Of a DNA stretch of 64,000 bases, positions 24,642 to 32,320 are shown piece by piece. Position 1 is the first letter of the stretch. Every line of letters begins with the position of its first letter. The translations under genes and the position numbers were made by a program. The stretch comes from Alphaproteobacteria bacterium (GTDB lineage: Bacteria > Pseudomonadota > Alphaproteobacteria > GCA-2731375). The notes below the pieces were generated by a model. It was not told the origin of the DNA, did not search any database, and saw only the letters and a list, made by a program, of their open reading frames with translations. Where the stretch lies: NCBI GenBank assembly GCA_016776605.1, contig JADHTB010000005.1, positions 1 through 64,000 of the forward strand. The letters run 5' to 3'.

Positions 24642-25604
24642 GTGAAGATTAGCCTAATCACGCCGGCTGTAAAACAGTCGAAAAACGGTAATCGGACGAC
24701 GGCTCTGCGCTGGGCCCGATTGTTGCGTGATGCCGGTCACCGCGTGCGCATTGACGTTGACTATCGTGGCGAGGCCACCGATTTGCTGCTTGCTATCCAT
24801 GTCTGGCGCAGCGCGGGCGCTATCCAGCGCTATCGCCAACGCTTGCCCAACGGGCCGCTGGTTATTGGCCTGGGTGGTACAGACGTCAATACCTTCTTGA
24901 AATCCGACCCGGAAACAACGCTGCGCACAATGGCGATGGCGGATGCCCTGATCTGCCTGCATGACCTTATCGGCGAGGCACTGCCGGCACCCTTTCGGAA
25001 GAAGCTGCATATTGTCCGCCAATCGGCGTTGCCTCTGCCTGGCCCGCGGCGCCCGGCCACGCAGCACTTCGATATCTGTGTCATTGGTCATCTGCGTGAC
25101 GAGAAGGATCCTTTCCGCACGGCCCTGGCGGCCAGGCAGCTGCCCCCTGACTCGCGGCTTCGGGTTATTCATCTGGGCAAGGCGCATACGGCCGAATATG
25201 CAGACCAGGCCGTTGCCGAGATGGCCGTCAATCCCCGCTACCGGTGGCTTGGCGAAGTACCGGGTTGGCGGGTACGCCGCGAATTGGCAAAGACCCGATT
25301 GATGGTGATCAGTTCAAATCAAGAGGGTGGTGCCAATGTGGTTTCCGAGGCCATTGTCGCTGGCGTGCCGGTGGTCGCTAGTGACATCGCCGGGAACATA
25401 GGCATCCTGGGGCGCGGCTATCCAGGGTATTACCCTGTTCGCGACGAAGCGGCGCTGGCGCGGCTTTTGGTGCGCACCGAGACGGAGGCAGGATTCCTGG
25501 ACATGCTTGCCAGCCATGGACGCAAGCTTGAACCGCTGTTTCGGGCCGCGCACGAGCGGGCCGCCTTGAATGAAATCGTCAATGCGGCCGCGAGATCAGG
25601 GTGA
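24642..25604 (+). CDS. senB: Selenosugar synthase SenB (glycosyltransferase, TIGR04348-like)
   Basis: 320 residues with a GT-B/GT4-like build: an N-terminal KNGNRTTALRWARLL block and, at E228-E236, the E-x7-E pair in EGGANVVSEAI used for nucleotide-sugar binding. In the known pathway SenB joins selenophosphate to a UDP-sugar, giving a 1-seleno-sugar that SenA uses. The GTG start at 24642 has GGAG seven bases upstream; the open frame before it overlaps senA. The gene is divergent from senA and its last 26 bp overlap, tail to tail, the end of selD. The assignment rests on family recognition plus this neighbourhood. Confidence 0.82.
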   Translation: MKISLITPAVKQSKNGNRTTALRWARLLRDAGHRVRIDVDYRGEATDLLLAIHVWRSAGAIQRYRQRLPNGPLVIGLGGTDVNTFLKSDPETTLRTMAMADALICLHDLIGEALPAPFRKKLHIVRQSALPLPGPRRPATQHFDICVIGHLRDEKDPFRTALAARQLPPDSRLRVIHLGKAHTAEYADQAVAEMAVNPRYRWLGEVPGWRVRRELAKTRLMVISSNQEGGANVVSEAIVAGVPVVASDIAGNIGILGRGYPGYYPVRDEAALARLLVRTETEAGFLDMLASHGRKLEPLFRAAHERAALNEIVNAAARSG

Positions 25605-27879
25605 CCGGCTCCAGATGGTCGCTTTCAGCGGTCACGCGGCCGATAATGGCCGCCTGCTCATAGCCAAGTTCGTGCAGCGCCCGCAGACAGGCCTGCGCCG
25701 CTTCCGGACGCATGCTGGCCAACAGGCCGCCCGAGGTCTGGGGATCAAAAAGCAATGGATAACGTACATTATCCCGTGCGGCTTCCAAGTTGCGGATCGC
25801 CCTGCGCAGCCGGACGTTGGCTGGTTGCAGCGAGCTTAGGATGCCAAGCCGCACGGTTTCCTCGGCGCCATCAAAGATCGGTATGGCATCCAGATCGATT
25901 TCAACGTCGACGCCCGACGCCTTGGTCATCTCCACCGTATGGCCCAACAGTCCGAACCCGGTAACATCCGTGCAGGCGCTGGCGCCGTGGCTGAACAAAC
26001 ATAATGCCGCCTGCCGATTAGACTGGACCATGGATTTCAGCGCCCCCTCGATCCATCGCCCTTTGGCCTTTTGTTGCATGTCGGCGGCGAACAAGGTGCC
26101 TGTGCCAAGGGGTTTGGTTAGAATCAGGACGTCGCCGGCAGCCATGCCGCCCTTGCGCATGACGGCATCGCGGTCAGCCAGGCCATTGACCGAGAACCCC
26201 AGGGCCAGCTCCGGCCCCTCGCTGGTATGGCCGCCAATCAATGTTGCGCCGGCCTCGTTGAGGACCTGCATGGCGCCGCTCATCATTTCCCGGATCGAGG
26301 TTTCAACCTTGGCTTCCAGACCATAGGGAACCGTGGCAATGGCCAGCGCCGTCTGGGCCTCCGCGCCCATGGCGAAAATATCGCTCAAGGCGTGGTGGGC
26401 GGCGACCTGTCCGAACACATAGGCATCGTCGATAAAGGCGCGGAAATAGTCCACCGTATGGACCATCACTTTGCCATCGGGGATTTGCACAACGGCCGCG
26501 TCGTCGGGCGCATGCAGGCCGATCAGAACATCTTCGTTCTCAAGCGGTTCTAGATCGGACAGGGCTCTCGTCAGGACATCCGCGCCAACCTTGGCGCCGC
26601 AACCGCCACAGCGCATGGCGATGGCTGAAATATCGCTAAGGGTGGCCCGATCGGCGAGGCCGGGATTCAGCCGCGTCGCCCGCTCCGCCGCCATCTCGGG
26701 CAATTCGTTGAACTTGCGCATGAAGCGCCTGTCGATCCAGTCCTTCCACTTCCAGACCCAGCGGCCTTCCGCGGTCCAGCCCCACTTGGCGGCCACGGCA
26801 TTTTTGTCGCCGGAACTGATCAGGACCAGGAAAGTTCGTTGCGGGGAAAACGGCCGGGCCGGCCGCCCGACCAGGACGCGGCGAAGGTTCTCGGTCAGGG
26901 GTGGTCCCTGACGGACGGCAAAGACGCCGGCCTTTGGCCGCGGATGATTGACGACGGCGGCGATGTCACCGGCCGCGAAGACGTCGGCATGAGAGGTCGA
27001 TTGCAGGGTGTCGCGAACCTGGATAAAACCGGCCTCATCCACATCCAGACCGGAGTCGCCAAGCCACGGCGGCGCGCCGGCGGCGGTGACCCAAAGCACC
27101 TCGTCCAATGCAATGGTCTTGCCACCGGCGACGGTAATCGCGCCGGGCGCCACTTCCAACGCTTCGTCACCGGTATGAATATGGACACTGCGGGCCTGCA
27201 ACTGATGCGCGAAGCGCCGGCGCACCCCGGAACCAAAATTGGGTAGAATACTCTCTGACCCGCAGATCAAGTGGAACTCCAGACTGTCCGCGCTCTGCCC
27301 CCGCTCGGCCAGTAGATTGCCCAGCCTGTATTGCATGGCAAGCAGCAGCTCCATGCCGCCGGCCCCGGCCCCGACAACGCCGATCCGATGCGGCCCTGGA
27401 CTATCCAGCACACGCGCCACTAAAAGCTGCCAGCGTTCGATGAAATTGTTAATTGGTTTGACCGGGGTGGCGAATTCCCCGGCCCCCGAAACGCCGTTGA
27501 AACTTGGGGTCGAACCGATATTGATTGAAAGAACGTCATAGGGAACCGGAGGGCGCCCCTTGCAGATGACCTGCTTTGCCCCGTGGTCGAGCATGATCGC
27601 TTCGTCGTGATAAAGCCGCGCCCCGGCGAATTGGCAGAGCGGGCGCAGATCGATATGCGCTTCATCAAAATCATAATGACCGGCCAGATAACCCGGCAGC
27701 ATGCCCGAATAGGGCGTGTGCACATCGCGCGCAATGACGGTAAGGCGGACGCCGGGCAACGGCTTCATGGCGAACTTCTTCAGGACAATCACATGACTAT
27801 GCCCGCCGCCGACGAGGACAAGGTCTTTGACGATGGCGTCTTGGCTGGATTTCATTTCGTCTACTCTCGGCTTGTTCAC
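25579..27879 (-). CDS. selD: Selenide, water dikinase SelD/SenC fused to NADH-dehydrogenase-like FAD domain
   Basis: 766 residues from GTG 27879; ATG 27855 is an alternative start. Residues about 19-400 are a pyridine nucleotide-disulfide reductase-like FAD domain (LVLVGGGHSHV at 20-30, VGAGAGGMELL at 169-179, FAAGDIA at 301-307). Residues about 415-766 are SelD, with C427 and K430 in CGGCGAKVG matching the catalytic cysteine and lysine of E. coli SelD. Cysteine, not selenocysteine, is encoded. The SelD part makes selenophosphate from selenide and ATP. The flavin part may reduce a selenium species for it (inference). It follows the ABC importer genes by 27 bp. Confidence 0.93.
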   Translation of the reverse strand: MNKPRVDEMKSSQDAIVKDLVLVGGGHSHVIVLKKFAMKPLPGVRLTVIARDVHTPYSGMLPGYLAGHYDFDEAHIDLRPLCQFAGARLYHDEAIMLDHGAKQVICKGRPPVPYDVLSINIGSTPSFNGVSGAGEFATPVKPINNFIERWQLLVARVLDSPGPHRIGVVGAGAGGMELLLAMQYRLGNLLAERGQSADSLEFHLICGSESILPNFGSGVRRRFAHQLQARSVHIHTGDEALEVAPGAITVAGGKTIALDEVLWVTAAGAPPWLGDSGLDVDEAGFIQVRDTLQSTSHADVFAAGDIAAVVNHPRPKAGVFAVRQGPPLTENLRRVLVGRPARPFSPQRTFLVLISSGDKNAVAAKWGWTAEGRWVWKWKDWIDRRFMRKFNELPEMAAERATRLNPGLADRATLSDISAIAMRCGGCGAKVGADVLTRALSDLEPLENEDVLIGLHAPDDAAVVQIPDGKVMVHTVDYFRAFIDDAYVFGQVAAHHALSDIFAMGAEAQTALAIATVPYGLEAKVETSIREMMSGAMQVLNEAGATLIGGHTSEGPELALGFSVNGLADRDAVMRKGGMAAGDVLILTKPLGTGTLFAADMQQKAKGRWIEGALKSMVQSNRQAALCLFSHGASACTDVTGFGLLGHTVEMTKASGVDVEIDLDAIPIFDGAEETVRLGILSSLQPANVRLRRAIRNLEAARDNVRYPLLFDPQTSGGLLASMRPEAAQACLRALHELGYEQAAIIGRVTAESDHLEPVTLISRPH

Positions 27880-27906
27880 GCATACTTCGTGTATTCAAAA
27901 ATCGGC

Positions 27907-29427
27907 TTAGGCTTCTCTGGCCCGCGCATCCAGACGCAGGCGCTTGCGAATATGACGGGACAGGCTATCGACGGCCACGTTGACGGCGACCATTACGGCG
28001 ATCAAAAACATTGCCCGGTCAAGGCGAATGTCGGCCAGGGCGCTGTCAACGAAGAAGCCCAACGTGGCAATTCCCAGAATTCCCAGAATGGCCGTCTCGC
28101 GCATAATCACTTCCCAACGGTAGAACAGGAATGCCAGAAACTGGCCATAGACACGCGGCAAAATCTCAAAACCATAGAGATTGATCCCGCCGGGGCTGTC
28201 GGGCCGCAACCGAACCTCGTCACTGAAACGGCCCATCAAATGCCCAATAATGGCGCCATTGTGTAGCGAAAGGGCAACGATGGCCGGCAGCATGGAAGGG
28301 CCCCATAACTGTAGAAAGACGTAGGCCAGGATGAACTCCGGCGTTGAACGCATGATGACCAGAAACCCATGCCCCACGGTTCGCACCACGGGACCAAAAA
28401 ATTTCTCCGAAATCAGGGGAAACAGAGCCAGGGCCAGAACGCCTGTGGCGACCAGTGCGATTTGGGAGAGCAACAACGTCGCGACCATGCCGGGCAGCGC
28501 TTGATCTATCAGCAATGTTCCGGCCCAATGACCCAGATTGTCCCAGGTCTGGCCATCCAGAAGTGCCGCCCCACGCAGCGGTGCGGGCACGATATCAACG
28601 GTCAGAAACCTGACAATATTACTCATCTCGATAACCGCGCCGCCGCCCAGCAGGAACGGCGCGGCAAGCACATAAATACCGACCAGTTTCGGGCGCATCC
28701 AATAGCGCAACGTTGCAATAAGAAGATAGAAAATTATCATCAGCGCGGCGGCTTCGGAATAACTACCCTCGCTGAAGGCGGTCTCCAGATGAAACCCCAG
28801 GGTCGGCAATCCGATGAAGCCCAGCACGGCGCTGGAGCGGAGGCCGCATTCAAATCGGTAGCTGGTGTAATTCTTGATGTGCACCCAAACATCGGGCAGA
28901 CGGGCGAAGAAAAAGGCGGAGAGGATGCCGGTTCCTCTTGGCAGAATTCGCAGTGCCGGCAGGTGCGCCTCCTCCAGGGTTTCGGCATAAACCTTGGCGC
29001 AGATGCCGGCATAGGGAATGGCGATGGCCAGCACGCCGGTAAGCGGCGAAAGCCCCAACATTTGCATGAAAATAAGGGCCCAGAACAGCTCGTGGATAGC
29101 CCGGACCGAGGCGCAAATCCAGCGCACGGGGCCTAGATGGAAGACCTGGGAAAGCAGAAACCCACCGACCGCGCCAAGGGCCACCCCGCTAAGGGCAAAA
29201 GCGATGGTCTGCATGACGACCATGCCGAGCCCGGCAACGGCGCTAAAGTCCGGTGTTAGCACACCCCACGCCATGCGCTTCATTTCCGACCAGGGGTCGA
29301 GCGTGGTGATGGAAATATCCGCGAACGCCAGGCAAACCGCCGCCACAGCGACGAACCCCACGCTCGTCTTCACCACGGCCGAATAGCGTGGCGTCGTTGG
29401 CGCCGAAATGGTTGGGGCCGCAGTCAC
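27907..29427 (-). CDS. PhnE-like ABC permease, two permease domains fused (putative selenium oxyanion importer)
   Basis: 506 residues, about twice the usual 260-280 for a PhnE permease. Two membrane modules are visible, residues about 50-260 and 300-490, each with several hydrophobic helices and a conserved cytoplasmic loop (FFFARLPDVWVHIKNYTSYR in the first; a shorter GQFLAFLFYRWEVIMRETA in the second). The fusion would let one gene supply both halves of the channel. GTG start, 2 bp after the ATPase gene. Members beside selD have been annotated as putative selenate transporters; phosphonate import is the alternative, but no C-P lyase gene is nearby. Confidence 0.85.
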   Translation of the reverse strand: MTAAPTISAPTTPRYSAVVKTSVGFVAVAAVCLAFADISITTLDPWSEMKRMAWGVLTPDFSAVAGLGMVVMQTIAFALSGVALGAVGGFLLSQVFHLGPVRWICASVRAIHELFWALIFMQMLGLSPLTGVLAIAIPYAGICAKVYAETLEEAHLPALRILPRGTGILSAFFFARLPDVWVHIKNYTSYRFECGLRSSAVLGFIGLPTLGFHLETAFSEGSYSEAAALMIIFYLLIATLRYWMRPKLVGIYVLAAPFLLGGGAVIEMSNIVRFLTVDIVPAPLRGAALLDGQTWDNLGHWAGTLLIDQALPGMVATLLLSQIALVATGVLALALFPLISEKFFGPVVRTVGHGFLVIMRSTPEFILAYVFLQLWGPSMLPAIVALSLHNGAIIGHLMGRFSDEVRLRPDSPGGINLYGFEILPRVYGQFLAFLFYRWEVIMRETAILGILGIATLGFFVDSALADIRLDRAMFLIAVMVAVNVAVDSLSRHIRKRLRLDARAREA

Positions 29428-29429
29428 GC

Positions 29430-30089
29430 TCAGGTCCGGTAAAGAAAATCAAGATCGGACCGCACCAGTTCCCCGGCCGGGGCGTCAAGCGCAATGCCGC
29501 CGTCCTTGATGCCGATGATCCGGGTTGAGAATTCCAACGCCAGATCCACATCGTGCATGGCCAGGATGATGGTTTCGAAGGCCTCGCCAAGTGCGGCGAG
29601 AATGATACGGGACTGGTGATTGTCAGCGGCGGAGACCGGTTCATCGCCCAACACCGCATCCCCGCCCTGCAATATTGCCCGGCAGATGGCCGTCCGTTGC
29701 TGTTGCCCGCCGGAAAGCTCGCCGGCCCGCTCGAACAATTTGTCGCCGAGGCCCAGGCGTTCGACGATAGGGCGGATACGCTCTATCTCTCGTTGCCGCG
29801 GCCAAATGAGATTCAATAGATTGTAGGCGGCGGAATGCCGGTGCAGGCCGCCCATGTAAACATTGTGGAAGACGCTCAAGCTGCGGACCAGGCCTGGATC
29901 TTGCGGGATAAGCGCCGTGTTGCCGTCATAGCGGTTCTGCAACACGGACAGCAAAGTGGATTTGCCGGCGCCGCTCTCACCGACCAGCGCCAGCCGCTCG
30001 CCAGCGGCAACGGTGATAGAGATACCGCGAAGCACGGCAGCCCCGTCATAGCCCAGGTTTTCGTTATTGAGACGGAATAACACGTTCAA
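29430..30089 (-). CDS. PhnC-like ABC transporter ATPase (putative selenium oxyanion importer)
   Basis: 219 residues. Walker A GESGAGKST at 37-45, signature LSGGQQQR, Walker B AVLGDEP and the switch histidine in AMHDVD are all intact, so it should power the fused permease from the cytoplasmic face. The frame opens at TTG 30089 inside the stop of the binding-protein gene (4-bp overlap); GTG 30083 is the other possible start. The tight overlap places it in one transcript with the binding protein, the permease and selD. Confidence 0.88.
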   Translation of the reverse strand: MNVLFRLNNENLGYDGAAVLRGISITVAAGERLALVGESGAGKSTLLSVLQNRYDGNTALIPQDPGLVRSLSVFHNVYMGGLHRHSAAYNLLNLIWPRQREIERIRPIVERLGLGDKLFERAGELSGGQQQRTAICRAILQGGDAVLGDEPVSAADNHQSRIILAALGEAFETIILAMHDVDLALEFSTRIIGIKDGGIALDAPAGELVRSDLDFLYRT

Positions 30090-30961
30090 TCGATCAGCTT
30101 AATCTGTTTTGCCACGTCCAGGATCGGTTGGTAATCGGAATTCTTCGCGGGGATGAAGCTTTTTCTGGGAAAGGAAGCCAAAAGTTCGGGGTCTTTCATG
30201 CCGAGTAGAACCTCCCCGACCCGTTGCTTGAACCCAGGTTTCCAGCGCTTGTCCACATCGCCGCGGATGGTCCACTGATAATCCGGGTATGGCGGCGTTT
30301 CCCAGATGATGGAAACCTTGGCGGGGTCAATGTTTCCAGACTTCAATTCGTTCTCCCAGACTTTGAAGTTTACCGCGCCCACCTGATAGGCGCCAGATTG
30401 AACCAGGGCGATGGTTTTGACGTGATTGCCGCTGAAGCCGACTCTCGTGAAAATCTCGCCAGGCGCGTTCTTGAAATTCCGGCGCACATAATATTCCGGC
30501 ATCAGGCGGCCCGAAGTCGACCCTTTGGAGCCAAAGGTGAAGGTCCTGCCGGCCATGCCCTTGGGAAATTCCAGGGACGATTTCAGCCCCGTGCTGGCGT
30601 GGGCGATAAAATAGGTCACGAAAGCTTGATCTTCATAGCCTTGGGCGATGGCTTCGGAATCGGGCACGAGAATGCGTGCGCGCACACCGGAAAGACCGCC
30701 AAACCAGGCTAATTGAACCTGATTGTTGCGGAATGCCGTGACCGCCGCGGCATATGATTTCACCGGGACATATTCGGTTTTGACGCCCAGTTCCTTGGAA
30801 AGATAATCGGCGACCTTGTTAAACCGTTCGCGCAGACGGGCTTCGTCCTCGTCCGGAATGGCGGTGAAAACAAAAGTGTCGGCGAAAGCCCGCGGGGATA
30901 CGCCGCCGATTAGAAAAACCGAGATGACCGTACTCAGTATTAGCGTCCTTATGGATAACAT
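30086..30961 (-). CDS. PhnD-like periplasmic binding protein (putative selenate/selenite ABC transporter)
   Basis: 291 residues from ATG 30961 with an AGGAG site; the open frame reaches 31096 but only this start gives a signal peptide (residues 1-27, hydrophobic core LILSTVISVFLIGG, cleavage after AFA). The mature part is a PhnD-type two-lobe fold: LAWFGGLSGVRAR, GSKGSTSGRLMPEYY and VGAVNFKVWE. PhnD relatives in selD operons form a named group of putative selenate-binding proteins. First gene of the importer-selD operon. Ligand identity is inferred from context only. Confidence 0.85.
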   Translation of the reverse strand: MLSIRTLILSTVISVFLIGGVSPRAFADTFVFTAIPDEDEARLRERFNKVADYLSKELGVKTEYVPVKSYAAAVTAFRNNQVQLAWFGGLSGVRARILVPDSEAIAQGYEDQAFVTYFIAHASTGLKSSLEFPKGMAGRTFTFGSKGSTSGRLMPEYYVRRNFKNAPGEIFTRVGFSGNHVKTIALVQSGAYQVGAVNFKVWENELKSGNIDPAKVSIIWETPPYPDYQWTIRGDVDKRWKPGFKQRVGEVLLGMKDPELLASFPRKSFIPAKNSDYQPILDVAKQIKLID

Positions 30962-31136
30962 TGGGTCGCACTCCTGGATGGTGTTGACGGCTAAATTTGG
31001 GCGACACCGAAAATAGCCGATTGAATAACCTGATGTTTTAAGACCGGGACTTCGATGGTGCAGTAGCCTGACGCACGGCAAAAATATTACCGGCACATCC
31101 CCAACATGGCGGCACGATCATCCGCCCGGTTTGGTA

Positions 31137-31847
31137 TTACGCGGGTCGTAATTGCTCGATCAAAGCATCCAGATTACGAAACCGCACCTCCCTGCCTTTA
31201 AATTGCGCCAACCCTTCGTCCTGCACCGCGCTAATGCTGCGCGAGATGGTTTCCGGCGAGGCGCCGATCAACGCGGCGATATCCTGGCGTGAAATGGGCA
31301 AGTCGATCATGGACTCGCCGTTCTCGTTCAAATATCCAAACCGTTCGTAAAGCACCATCAACAAGCTTAAAAGCCTGGCTTTAACCGTCAAGGTGACGCT
31401 TTCGAAGTGGCGGTCTTCGAATTCTTCGGCATCCTTGAGGGTGTGGTCAAGGAAGCGTAGTCCCAAATTTGGATTTTGCTCCAGCAAGGTCCGAACCGTC
31501 GCGCGCCGGACAAAACAGACCACGCTTGGCAGCATGATTTCCGCGGTCGAGCGATGTCCGGATTTCTTTAGAAATGATCGATAGCCGACCGTTTCTCCGG
31601 GGCCGCACAATCGCACCAAAGTAGAGTTTCCGTCCGCGTCAAGACGCCTGATGCCGATCAGGCCGGAACTTACGCAATAAATACCGTCGCAGTCGTCGCC
31701 TTGGTGAAATAACGTGGTCCCGGCCTCATATGACTTTGGGACCTTCACGTTGTTCAACAGCGTCAGTTCCGCGTCGTTCAGCGCGCACCATTCTGATGTA
31801 TGGCGCACCTGACAACCAAAACAGCTACCGCCTAATTCTCCAGTCAT
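31137..31847 (-). CDS. FNR/FixK-type Crp-family transcriptional regulator, probably Fe-S
   Basis: 236 residues. N-terminal cysteines C9, C12 and C21 plus internal C111 match the four-cysteine pattern of oxygen-sensing FNR/FnrN proteins, although the C12-C21 spacing is one residue longer than the usual FnrN spacing. The effector domain spans about 30-150. The helix-turn-helix ISRQDIAALIGASPETISRSI has E199, S202 and R203 in the E-x2-S-R arrangement by which FNR reads TTGAT. A palindrome TTGACGGTTATCAA lies 105 bp upstream of its start, so it may regulate itself and the divergent small gene. Confidence 0.9.
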   Translation of the reverse strand: MTGELGGSCFGCQVRHTSEWCALNDAELTLLNNVKVPKSYEAGTTLFHQGDDCDGIYCVSSGLIGIRRLDADGNSTLVRLCGPGETVGYRSFLKKSGHRSTAEIMLPSVVCFVRRATVRTLLEQNPNLGLRFLDHTLKDAEEFEDRHFESVTLTVKARLLSLLMVLYERFGYLNENGESMIDLPISRQDIAALIGASPETISRSISAVQDEGLAQFKGREVRFRNLDALIEQLRPA

Positions 31848-31951
31848 CGACTTACCCCCAAGCCAGTGCGATTTTCAATGTATCACCCCACTTACAGCCT
31901 CGGTCATACGCGGCACAAAAGCAATGGCCGAAAGCCGTGCCGCCGCGCCAC

Positions 31952-31965
31952 TTGACGGTTATCAA
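31952..31965. promoter_or_regulatory. FNR-type box TTGACGGTTATCAA
   Basis: One base from the FNR consensus TTGAT-N4-ATCAA. It lies between the divergent fnr gene (start 31847) and the small gene at 32026. A -10-like TTATAC at 31984-31989 follows on the plus strand at about class II promoter spacing. Confidence 0.7.
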
Positions 31966-32025
31966 GGTGGCTATTCTCAGTTCTTATACCGTGATCTAGT
32001 TGGATGAGAGACAGGTGCAAGCCGA

Positions 32026-32220
32026 ATGAGCGAAAAATCACAAATTGAAGCCGCTGCCCGTAATCTGATGCGCCGCTTCGGGGAAGATGCGCTACGTCAG
32101 GCCGACATTCGCATCACGGAATTGGAAGAACATGGCGAAGCGGCGGTCCTGGAGTTTTGGCGGGGCGTTCGCGGTATGGTGCAGTGCCTTTTGCTTGGTG
32201 GAGGCAGCTCTAAACACTAG
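32026..32220 (+). CDS. Conserved-looking small protein, 64 residues
   Basis: I do not recognise a named family. The protein is charged and helical (AARNLMRRFGEDALRQAD, then ITELEEHGEAAVLEFWRGV), similar in feel to small alphaproteobacterial proteins of about 60 residues with an A-x-x-R-I-x-E-L-E-x-x-G-D pattern. It has no membrane segment. The ATG follows a 60-bp leader downstream of an FNR-type box shared with the divergent regulator gene, suggesting low-oxygen induction. Its TAG stop is the first three bases of the following repeat. Confidence 0.6.
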   Translation: MSEKSQIEAAARNLMRRFGEDALRQADIRITELEEHGEAAVLEFWRGVRGMVQCLLLGGGSSKH

Positions 32221-32320
32221 AGCAATTCCGAATTAATGAGAATCGCGAAGCGATTCTAAGTGATTGTTTCAATGGATCTAGTTTTAAGAGTCTGAGTGCA
32301 TTTTCTTCGAATGCGCTCTA
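32218..32320. repeat. Two-hairpin dispersed repeat, hybrid copy F
   Basis: The left half is type 1 (inner stem GAATCGC/GCGATTC), the right half is type 2 (terminal hairpin with GCATTTTCTTCGAATGC). Both ends are intact CTAG. The left TAG is the stop codon of the small gene and the right CTA is the stop codon, on the minus strand, of the cyclase gene. Confidence 0.88.

Noticed and set aside
25289..25302. FNR-like TTGATGGTGATCAG
   Set aside because: It lies inside senB and has a mismatch in the outer half-site; similar chance matches are expected in coding DNA.
27907..30961. Phosphonate uptake (phnDCE) as the role of the importer
   Set aside because: No C-P lyase or phosphonatase gene is near, and selD is directly in the same unit.
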